Origin: Dermatemys mawii
Lineage: Eukaryota > Chordata > Testudines > Dermatemydidae
Assembly: GCA_007922305.1 (NCBI GenBank)
Contig: ML677385.1
Coordinates: forward strand, 6,908,336-6,972,335
DNA: 64,000 bases
Direction: 5' to 3'
Part shown: positions 12,881-24,000 of the stretch, piece after piece
How positions within the stretch are numbered: position 1 is the first letter of the stretch
Layout: each line of letters begins with the position of its first letter
Made by a program: the position numbers and the translations under genes
Notes under the pieces: generated by a model
What the model was told of the DNA's origin: nothing
The model's database searches: none
Seen by the model: the letters and a program-made list of their open reading frames with translations, nothing else

Positions 12881-13559
12881 TCTACAGCTTTCCTCCTTCA
12901 TTTTTCTTTTTTACCCAAGTAACAAAGGGGGCTAAATTCTCTTCTCAACTTACAGGTAAATTACTGATTTAGGGCCTGAACAAAAGCCTAGTGAAGTCAA
13001 TGGGAGTCTTCTTATTGATCTCAATGAGTTTTAGATTAAGGGAGTTTAGTGTCCAATCCAAAGCCCATTGTAGTCAATGGAAAACTACCACTGACTTTTA
13101 TGGGCTTTGTGTCAGGCCCTAAATTTTCCATATATTCACATGGAGAGAGATCCTTCCAAGGCCGAGAGACAAGTGCATGCCGTTCCACAAATGCCGGAGA
13201 GTCAGTGCTATGCAAAAACAAATGTAAGGGAATTCCTAACACCTTAATAGCGCGCAATACAAAGGACCAGGATAATTGAACACTGTAGATTTTACCACCA
13301 GCCACAAAAGGAGTAATTGTGAAGCAGAGGGTATGTATTCAGCCCATAGAAAAACCTTCCACTTATTCCACAGTTTGTTTCACCAAGAGTTTGAAACAAT
13401 TCCAGCTACTACCTCTCTTCCAAGACAATATTATTTTTGCCTCATAAGCAAGTCACACATTAAAATATGCTTAATTCTAAATAATGATGCATTTTGTGTT
13501 TCACTTACACTTCTCCCTGAGAGTTGCGTTAGGACTGAAGAACAAAAGTGAAGCAGATA

Positions 13560-14935
13560 GAAATCTGTAATAGTTCCATTTATTAATACATATCTCACAA
13601 ATACAATATCAACGCATTCTTGTTGGCATGCTAGACAGAGGCATTATTAAAAAATTCCTATTTTTTAAAAAGGTTTTAAAAAACCTTTCCCCCCCCCCCG
13701 CAAAATATTCTGTATGTTTGTTTTTGTTTTGTTTTGATTGATTTGACAATATATTTGGTGGCTGTAACGTCAATGGGAAAAAAAAGAAAGAATAGAAAAA
13801 AGGATGAAGGCCGCATTACAGCACAATTTGATTAGTTCATAATTATCTAATAAAAAAATAAAAGAAGCAAAATTACTGCCTTCACAGTAAGCAACAACAC
13901 AGCTTAATAACAGTATTACACAGGTTCAAGTTCAGAGGCAAAATGCACTAGACAAAGTCTACTGGCATACGCACTAGCCATACAACATTGAATAAGAATC
14001 AAAGATGTAGAACATCAGGAATAACAGTTCCCTTCAAGCACAACATTATAACATTATTTTTCAAGTATCTTTATGTTATGTTACTGATTTCTTGTGTTTT
14101 GGGAGAAGGGGGCATTTGTGTCAAGAAGATGAAAACCTTAGTAAAGCAGTAAACAAAACAAGAAACTAAGATTTAGTAAAGCAAAAGAATATATATTTCA
14201 TATACTGGTTTAAATGAACGTGTGCGACACTTATTAACCATGGTGAAAGGCTAATTTTGCCCTCCAGTCACTACATGCACAGCCTGATCGATGCTGTTAA
14301 TGGATTACCATTGTTCACGTACAATGCAACTACTGTATGACCAACATACATATAGTGCCATCATATACAGAGCCTTTATGATGGGAGTGTACAGCACTGG
14401 ATGCTGAATGGTTCAAGCTACTCTTGGTGGTGCAATAGTACTTCACGGAATGGTACACTACACATGGTACGGAGTTTAGAAGACGGGGTGTGTGTATGTG
14501 TGTGTGCGCGTGTGAGCAAGAGAGAAAGTGTGCTCTAACATTCTTTAAAGTCTTCCTAGATTTCTGCAGTTCCTGGTTTTGAGACAGGCTCTGTGTTTCA
14601 CGTCTCTGAAAGACTAGGGAAGGAGAGAGAAAAAGAGAGGGATTGGTTTAGCCGCTAACAAGCTTCACAACAGAACGTTCTGTTTTCTAAAAAATATATT
14701 CAGAAGGAACAAAATATTTGTAAATGATACATCCAAGTGATGCTGCAATTCCCCTCTTTCCACCAGGCAAAATATTGGGGCGGAGGGCGGCAGAACTCAG
14801 AGCTCAAGGCCCCATTCTTGATGAAAACGTAAGATACCCAAAATTTTCTACCCTGAACAAATGTACAGTAGAGCATGGCTACTGAAATACCTTGTGGACA
14901 GCACACTGCATACAAAGAAATAAAGGCTCACCTTA
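13560..14935 (-). other. TSPAN7: TSPAN7 3' untranslated region
   Basis: About 1.38 kb lies between the TAA at 14936-14938 and the only AATAAA on this strand, near 13,580. On the transcribed strand a T-rich stretch follows the expected cleavage region, as in normal 3' ends. I recognise no transposon in it, in contrast to the repeat-packed flanks, which fits selective retention. A TG-rich microsatellite (14487-14517, C/A-rich in the mRNA) and a C-run (13690-13699, a G-run in the mRNA) lie inside. The exact cleavage point is inferred. Confidence 0.75.
13579..13584 (-). promoter_or_regulatory. TSPAN7 polyadenylation signal AATAAA
   Basis: TTTATT on the plus strand is AATAAA on the transcribed strand, about 1.35 kb after the stop. 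I found no other canonical hexamer between it and the stop codon. Cleavage is expected 10-30 nt further on, near 13,550-13,570. Confidence 0.65.
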
Positions 14936-15004
14936 TTACACCATCTCATACTGATTGGCAGTGATAAATCGGGACAAACAGCATGCCAGCAGCATTCCAA
15001 TCAA
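14936..15004 (-). CDS. TSPAN7: TSPAN7 exon 7 coding part (residues 228-249) and stop
   Basis: Twenty-two codons plus TAA encode LIGMLLACCL through NQYEMV. They complete TM4, with the juxtamembrane cysteine pair (235-236, likely palmitoylated) and the PDZ-type C-terminus. A gaatag acceptor lies directly above 15004. No ORF longer than about 60 codons covers this segment because it is so short. It was found by searching for the reverse complement of the expected tail. Confidence 0.96.
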   Translation of the reverse strand: MIGMLLACCLSRFITANQYEMV

Positions 15005-18000
15005 CTATTCAAGGGAAAAAACCAGACAAGTTGTTGAGTCATTATGATAATAGTGACTTTCCCAAATGGAATCTTTGGTAGCTTCTTTAGAAAACTGAAA
15101 TGTGCTGTTACATTATAGGACAGCAAATGTTCACAATCCTGAGCTATTATGAACCCCCAGAATTACCACCACATTGTAAATGCAGCTCTGATCTGAAAAG
15201 TGGTGTAAAAATGGCACCTCCATCTTCATAAGATCGCCCTCCTGTTTGTAATCAGAGTCTCATCTGCTTACTTTGTCAGCTAAGGATGTTTTCACTACTT
15301 TTTACTCCTGTTTGCATTCCCTGGCCAGCAAAGTTGAGGGAGAGTGAGCTGAATCTTATTCTGGCACATGTATCAAATTACTGACTGAATTCTAATGTCA
15401 GGGTCTCACCTAGTTATAGAATCATAGAACCAGAGGTTAGAAAGGAGTGCAAGGGTCATCTTCTCTAACCTCCTGCCAAGATGCAGGATTTGTTGTGCCC
15501 AAACCATCCAAGACAGATAACTATCAGCATCCTCTTGAAAACCACCAGTGAAGTAGACTCCACAGGCTCCCTGGGCAGTCTGTTTCATTGTCCTATTGTT
15601 CTTACAGTTAGGAAGCTACTCCTGAGATTTAATCTAAATCTGCTGTGCTGTAATTTGAACCCACTGCCTCTTGTCCTGCCCACTGTGGCGAGGGAGAACA
15701 ACTTTTCTCCAGCTATTTTATGGCAACCTTTCAAATATTTGAAGCTATCCCTCTCCCCTTAATTTCCTCTTTTCCAAACTAAACATACCCAGTTTCTTCA
15801 GCCTTTGCTCATATGTCTTGTGTTCCATCCCTTTGATCACCTTTGTCACTCGCCTCTGGATCCTTTCCAGTTTCTCTACTTCCTTTCTATACATTGGTGA
15901 CTGGAGTACTGGACACAGCACTCCACCTGAGGCCTAACTAGCACCGAGTAGAGCAGTACTATCACCTCCTGTGACTTGCATGTTATGCTTTTTTGCAACA
16001 GTATCACATTGCTGATGTATGTTGAGGCTGTGATTTACCACAACTCCCAGATCCTTCTCAGCAGTGCTGCTGACAAGCCAGTTATCCCGCATTCTGTATT
16101 TGTGCATTTGGTGGTTCTTCCTTGGGTATAGCACCTTACATTTGTCTTTGTTGATTTTCATTTTGTTGTCTATAGCCCAGTTCTCCAATTTATCAAGATC
16201 CTTTTGAATTTAAGTTCTACTCCCTAAAGCAGGGGCGGCCAATCTCAGCCTGAGAAGGAGCCAGAATTTACCAATGGCCATTGTCAAAGAGCCACAGTAA
16301 TACATCAGCAGCCCCCCATCAGCTCTCTCATCTCCCAGTGCCTCTCGCCGGCTGGCAGCTCCACCAGTCAGTGCCTCCCACCTGCTGCAATCAGCTGTTT
16401 TGCATGTGCAGGAGGCTCTGCTGGGGAGGAGTGAGGGCATGGTGGGCTCAGGGAAGGGGCAGAGACCTTGGGGAGAGAGGTGGAGTGGGGGCAGGGCCTG
16501 GAGCAGAACAGGGAGTTGAGCAGTGAGCACATTGGAAAGTTGGTGTCTGGAGCTCCAGTCCTGGAGTCAGCACCTGTGCTGACTCTGGGACTGTGCAAGA
16601 AGCCCCAGTATTAACTTCTGAAGACCTGCATGCAGTTCCAAGAGCCACAGGTTGGCCACCCCTGCCCTAAAGTGTTTGCAATCTCCCCACCCCACCAAGC
16701 TTTGTGTCAGCTGCAGACTTGATCAGTATGCTCCTGATACCTACATCCAGGCCATTAATAAAAATGTTAAACAACACTGGACTCCGAACAGATCCCGGTG
16801 CTTGTTACTACTAATGACCAACACCACTGAAAGATATGGGGGATTGGCATAGGGGTAATGAAAGGCAGAAGTTGGACAGCAGTATCTTTATTACTGATGA
16901 TTCTGAGTAATCAGGACAGCAAATAACTTGACTTCTAGATCCCACAGTGAATACATACAGCTGAAACATTTTAATTAAATATACTTTCTTAATTAAATAA
17001 GAATCAGAATTAAATGCGAGTTGAAGTGTAGTCCATCTAATGCCCCCAAACAACTGTTCCCTTTCTTTACAAAAGTTATACAATTTCAAAACTAAATGTT
17101 AAGACATTTGGAAATGAAGAGCTGAAGATCTAGGTGGTTCTCACTGCCATGTAGTTTTTCAGCCACTCAGAGTTTACTCAACGCAACAGTGGGAGTAACA
17201 AATTAGTCGATTATTGGAAATGGATCCACTGAATAGGAGTATTTTCCTGCATACTGTAAACCAATCACATTAAGAACCACACTTTTCACAGCTGTACTGA
17301 TGGTCAGTCAACTCTGAGCATATAAAGATTGTTACAGTTCAAAACCACCTACAGACGCAAAGAGACATGACTGCCTCTGCCTAAACATTTTTTACTTTGT
17401 TTCAAGTAATTACAGATACCCTTTTGCCAAAGAGTAGCGTGTCAAAACTGATCCATCTCATCCATTTGTGCCCACTGGGGCATCCTTTAAGTTATGGGCC
17501 CCATGCAGTTCCCTTTGCACATTTTTATCTACTGCATGTGAAGGATATCAATGTAACGGATTTCAGAAAGTGGACAAAACATATTAGCAATGGAAGCCTT
17601 TCCTTCTTCTTTGAACCACATGGAGCGCACCCAGCTATCCCCTGGCTGGTTTCCCTTCAAAACTAGCTCATTATTCTGTTTAAAAACTTTAACTCGGGAC
17701 TGTGAATTAGTACACTACTAATTAAGGCTCCCTGCATAGTGATCATTGTAACAACATTCATCTTTCCCACAAAGCTGATTGTTTGGTCCCTACACTCCCC
17801 CAAACCTGTGTTATTTCCCATAGTGAGTATTTATAACCCCCGAGAATGAATGTGCAGGAACTCCTCACTTTCAGTCATCCTGGTTAATGTTGTTTCGTTG
17901 TTACGTTGCTGATCAGTTAGGGAACAAGCTCGTTTAAAGTTGTGCAAGGCTCCCTTCTAACGTCTTTGGCAGCCGCCTACTTTGTCCACTGCTTGCAGGA

Positions 18001-21000
18001 AGAACAGCCTGTTGCAGCTAGCTGGTGGGGGCTTGGAACCAGGGTGGACCAGCAGCCCCTATCAGCTGCCCGCTCCCCTAAGTTCCCTGTGCAGCAGCTG
18101 CTCAGCAGGCTATCAATTGCCAGCAGTCCAGCTGTCCCTCCCCCAACTGCCATGTGCTGCTCCAGCCCTCTGCCTTGGAGCTGCTCTTGGGAGCTTCCTG
18201 CTTGCTGTGCAGGGGTGGAGGGGAGTCAGAGGGGGGGTAATGTCAGGGTGTGCCCCTCTCCCCTGCTCCTGCACCCTGCTTACCCCATCTTCCATAGAAC
18301 AGGGGGGACACACCACACGACAGGGCAGCAGCTGCGGCTCAGCTTGCTGATTTAATTAACAAGGCAGTGTAATTAAAGGGGAAATGCGACTCTCTGCTCT
18401 CCCTCCTTTCCTGCTCCTTGTAGACTGTGAGAGTTAACCCTTTAGGGATCAGCTAATTGTTACTTCTGAATGAACTAAGGCATTCCCTGGGAAATATCCC
18501 ACCCTCGGACTCCTCCACTTCAACCAAGCTTCACAATCATCATTGCTGTGTACCAGTATTAAACTGTTTGTTGAGAGAGAGAGTGTAAAAAATAGAGTCT
18601 TTTGTCTGGTGAAAAAAATTTCCCTGGAACCTAACCCCCTCATGTACATTAATTGAAATTGGACTTGCTTAACATCATTTTGCTTAAAGCAGCATTTTTC
18701 AGGAACATAACTACAACGTGAAATGAGGAGTTCCTGTATACATATATGCTTAAGAGCACTACCCCTCCCTAAATGTTGAAAATCTTGGGATGTCACTGTA
18801 AAAAGGACAACTCAGCCACACATCACTTACTTCATAGTGATGTCTGCTAATCTGGAATGTAAAACATAGCAATGTCAGCTTTCAGTCCAGTCATACTGTT
18901 CTAGTTGCCACAACATTTCATACTATTGGCATGAGCACAGTTGGGTTGGCGAAAAACAGAAGCACATCAATCTGTGCACATAGCTAGATGAGATTTCCGC
19001 CATCACCACCTTTTTCTATTTAAATGCCAGAGATGTCTGAATCATATCCTATCAGGGCTCTAAGGAAATGCTAATTAGGACAAGGTTTGTCACAAACATG
19101 TGCCCTCTTATTAAGCAGAAAGACGTTTGGGCAAGATCTAGCAATCAGCAGCGCTGCTTAAGGAGTCTCTCATACTGTCGGGATTCATTTTATAAAATGG
19201 TCTTAACTCCTATGAACTCCACCTAGTACAATGCATTTTTAGCATCAGGTGACAGCATCAATCTTAGCTCGGGTATAAACTAGACTGAGTGCAGGTCATG
19301 GATAACACACCCAACATTGTCCTGATACTAATTCCAATACTTGATCTTTTTGGGTGGGATTTTGAAATGAATGGGATTTGGCCATCCAAATCCCCTACTC
19401 AGCTTTGGAAATCTCACCTTACATCAGCAATCCACCTTACTGATGCCATAACTATTAACAAATATGTTTAGGCCCGTGTTAAAGAAGGGAGTTTAGGCTT
19501 TAGCTCGAGCACTCAGGAGTCTTCCTTCCTTTGGGCAAAGCGCGAGGTTGGTGTTATCCTGCTGTACATTGTAGCTCAATACTCCAGTCACAACAGGGTG
19601 ACTGGAGTATGGAGCTACAATACTCAATACGGGGTGATATTATCAACATGGCAGTTTGTAAAATCCTATTGGGAGCTCATCACGTGCTGCAGCTTTACCA
19701 CTCCAAAGAATGTTGAAGGCGGCCATTACTACTTCCTGCTGTAATTTTTGTTTTAACTCAGTCTCACTTTTTGGGAGTTGTATATGTGTTTCTCTCAGGG
19801 TTATAGAAACTTTGACATAAAGACCAGAACAAAATGTTCCCAGTGGGCTCTGGGTTGTGGCTGTCCCTCCCATTACTTTTTAATGCCTGTGGTATTTCTG
19901 GGTTTATTTTTTCCCCCTCAGTTGACACACTAATTCCTTCTGTGCTTTATTATCTTTTTAACTGTAATAACACTAAATAACTCTGATCGTGTGTTCGGAC
20001 CTATTTATTTTCACTAAACTAATTTCTCCCCGGACCTCATCAGCTCCTCAATGATCTTTTAATGGCTAGTTTTGTGTGCACGTCCAATTTTGCTATATTT
20101 TCTTGGTACCATGAGATGGATGTTATTTTCCCCTCAGCAGGACGTTAGCTGTGTCCAGAGTAAGCAAGAGTCACTATTTGAGAAATCCTTAAATTGCACA
20201 TATTCATCAAATGCTTTTACAAGGTCTCAGACTACCACTGTGAGATGCTGTAGTTGTCAGTGTGACGCTGGCAGACCAGGTGCCAGCTTATGCCAAGGGG
20301 CCTATATCTCAAATGAACACTGACAAATGCATAGCTGGAACCAGCCTCCCTCACCTGTGGGTTAGTATTGCTAAAATAGTTATTAGAATTATAAGAATGT
20401 GTTTAGACTTTATGAAATGCTTGTAAGTGGCTGGATGCATTAATCTCACTTATATCATCATCTTCATTCCTTGTTATCAGGTAATATTTAAGTGTAGGCT
20501 CTGTAACTGTAAATCACCAGACAGGGGAGAAATATTAACCAGTGAGATGATACAGATGATCTAAGCATTAAACAGTGTGAAATACTAGTCTCTAGGAGGA
20601 GGTGTTACCTTCTTCCCAACATATAAAGCCCATCACCGCTATTGTAGATCATCAGAGGACAAAAGACTTTGTTGATTGCTCTCCTCCCCCAATGCAGAGA
20701 AGTTCCTCGCATCAGATGAACTGGCAGTTTAGAGAACAGGAATGGGATAAAAACCCTTAACAAGAAAGAACTGCATCACTATGCTACGTGGACTCACGGG
20801 CAAAGTTTTCTAGGCATAAGCAGGAGATCACCAGGGTTTAGCTAAGGTTAGCGCTAAGGGACAGCTTATTATAGAAGCCACTCTTACTTCTGAAACTTAA
20901 GATGGTAACTCATTCGTGTGTGTGTGTGCGTTTAACTGCTTTAACCTTCTAAATAACTTATTTCCTTTTCCTAGTAAATAACCGTTTGGATAGTTTGTTA

Positions 21001-24000
21001 TAGGATTGGCATTGTCTTTGGTGTGAGATCTAGGGTCCAATTGATCTGGAGTAAGTGACTGGTCCTTTGGGACTGGGAGTAACCTGAATATTGCTGTGGT
21101 TCTTGGTGTAAGGGACCATCTATCACAAAGGCTGCCCTGCAGCGGCTCAAGAGTGAGAGTACCAACCTCAGGGCGGACTGTTAGGAAGCAGAAATATTCT
21201 ATACTTAGTTTTCACCAATTACCTATTAAGTGTAAAGTCCTCAGGCACCAGAGTAGCCTTAACATGGAGTCCCAGACAGTCCACTTGGATATGCTGATCT
21301 ATCTAGCCTCCATGGTGAGCCTCCCTTTGAGATAGATGGTCCTTTAGACCAAAAATCACAGCAATCTTCAGGTTACTCCCAGTCCCAAAGGGCCAGTCAA
21401 TTGCACCTCAGGTCTCACAACAAACACAATGCTCGTAGCCAGTCTTACATACAAATTTATTAAAAAGGAAACAAGTTATTTACAAAGTTTAAGCACGTAA
21501 ACATACATACAAAAATGAGTTACGATCTTAGGTTTCAAAAGGTAACAGAAGCTTCTATAATAAGCAAGCTCTATATGTCCTTTAGGGATACTCCAAGCAA
21601 AGCAACTGGGAATTCCTTGCTTATGCTTAGAAAACCTTGCCCCCCCCCCACCCCTCCGAGTCCAAGCAGCACAGAGATGCAGTTCCTTCTTGTAAGGGAT
21701 TTTTCCTCCCTTCCCTCCCGTGTGTTCTGAGCTGGTGGGAGGAATTCACATGCATGACTCCTTCATGGTGGAGAACAGCAGAACAACAAAGTCTTTTGTT
21801 CTCTTTAATGTTCCACAATAGTCCATGTGGTGTCAATGGGCCTTCCTTGTTGGGCAGGACGTAACACATTCTGCTGGAGACCAGCGCTGTAAACCAGTTA
21901 ATCTCTCTCCGCTGTCTGGTGATTTGCACAGTCACAAAGGTGTACAATACAAATACTTAAATATTTACCTTACAATATGGGATACAGGTGCTATAAGTGA
22001 GTTTAATGCATGCAGCAACTCACAAGCATTCAGTAAAATCTAAATACTAAACACATTCTTATATAATCTTAATGCCTATTTTAACAATACTAAACATTCA
22101 GATGAGCCAGAGTGATTGCAACTATGTATTTGTCAGTGTTCAGTTGAGATCTGGAGACCTTGGCATGAGCACTGGCATCTGGTCCGCCACCTTCACCAAG
22201 CCCATGTCAGTTACTGAGTAGGTTTGAGATTTGCTATTCTGATATGTATTGGGGTATGCCTCGGGATCAATGAAGAACAGGCCCCCCCCCCATTGTGTGT
22301 GGCACTGTACATGCAGGTTAGTAGACAGTTTCAACCTCACATAGCTGACAATAGTAGATTTTACAGTGGACTTGTGCAAATCATCAAAAACAGGAGAGCG
22401 CACGTTATTGAATGGTGAGGAGCAATATCTTATATTGAACCAACGTCTGTTGTGGAAAAGACACACTTTTGAGCTCCACAGAGCTATTCTTCAGATCTTC
22501 TTCGTTTTACTGCATGGCAGTGAAAATACATAGATGTCACACAGTCGCCAACAGATCATTTTTCCTGTAGGAGATCATGGTATATTGGTAACTGCTCCCG
22601 AATGCTGCTGATTGGCCAGGAACCCCCAAGCCATAATCATGTGAATTCCAGCTGTAAGGGAGACTACAGTAACTCCTCACTTAACGTCATCCCGGTTAAT
22701 ATTGTTTTGTTGTTACACTGATGATCAGTTATGGAACATACTTGTTTAAAGTTGTGCAGTGCTCCCTTCTAACATCGTTTGGCAGCTTCCTGCTTTGTCC
22801 ACTGCTTGCAGGATGAGCAGCCCTTTGCAGCTAGCTGGTGGGGGCTTGGAACCAGGGTGGGCTGGAAGCCCCCCTATCAGTTCCCCTAAGTTCCCTGTGC
22901 AGCAGCTGCCCAGCAGGTTATCAATTGCCCGCAGTTCAGCTGTCCTTCCTCCCACTGCCTTGTGCTGCTCCTGCCCTCTGCCTTGGAGCTGCTCCTGGGA
23001 GCCTCCTGCTTACTGTGCAAGGGGAGTGTGGGGGAAAGAGAGGTGCTTATGTCAGTGCGCCCCTCTCCCCGCCTTGTACCTCATCTCCACAGAGCAGAGG
23101 GAGATATGACATGGCTCAGGAGGGAGGGAGCTTGCTGACCGCAACTACTGTTTCAACTTGCTGATCTACTTAAAAAGGTAGCATACTTAAGAGTGCAGTC
23201 AGCTGCTTCAAGGGGCAATCTGTGTCTCTCTCAGTGGTGTGTGTGTGTGTGTGTGTGTGTATACACACACACACACACACACACCACTGAGAGAGGCTTG
23301 GTTGAGGTGGTGGAGTCAGAGGATGGGATATTTCCCAGGGTATGCCTTACTGCTAAATGATGAACTAGCATTCGGATGAGCCCTCGAGGGTTAACACATT
23401 GTTGTTAATGTAGCTCACAAGGCAATGGAGGGAGAAGACACAGCATGGCAGAGAGACACAGACAAAAACTCTGTGTGTGTGTCTGACTGAGAGAGACACA
23501 CATTGCCCCTTTAAGCAGCTGACTGCACTCTTAAGTACACTGCCTTTTTAAGTAGATCAGCAAGTTGAAACAGTAGCCATGTCATATCTCCCCCTGCTCT
23601 GTGGAGATGAGGTACAAGGCGGGGAGAGGGACACACTGACATTAGCACCTCTCTTTCCCCCACACTCCCCTTGCACAGCAAGAGGGAGGCTCCAAGGAGC
23701 AGCTCCAAGGCAGAGGGCAGGAGCAGCACAGGGCAGTGGGAGGAAGGACATCTGAACTGCCGGCAATTGATAACCTGCTGGGCAGCTGCTGCACAGCGAA
23801 CTTAGGGGAACTGATAGGGGGGCTTCCAGCCAACCATGGTTCCAAGTGTGTGTGTGTGTGTGTATACACACACACACAAATAAACACATACATAAAATAT
23901 AGTCTTTTGTCTGGCAAAAAAAATTCCCTGGAACCTAACCCCCCGCCATTTACGTTAACTGATATGGGGAAATTGGATTTGATTAACACTGTTTCACTTA

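Larger units (their letters stand above)
1..13559. other. Region downstream of TSPAN7; no gene recognised
   Basis: Reading both strands gave only transposon relics (listed separately) and unclassified sequence. I see no exon with splice sites and recognisable product. Stretches in which I identify nothing are 1-460, 1080-3090, 5090-6490, 7000-7810, 7930-10000, 10210-11160, 11390-12110 and 12890-13550. Some of these contain motifs such as GAAGTCAATGG that recur in turtle repeats. In human the next gene beyond the TSPAN7 3' end is MID1IP1, but it is not in this window. Confidence 0.6.

Noticed and set aside
20257..22197. A full LTR retrotransposon or endogenous retrovirus with two LTRs
   Set aside because: The two copies are inverted, not direct, and the 50-bp spacer contains no coding sequence.
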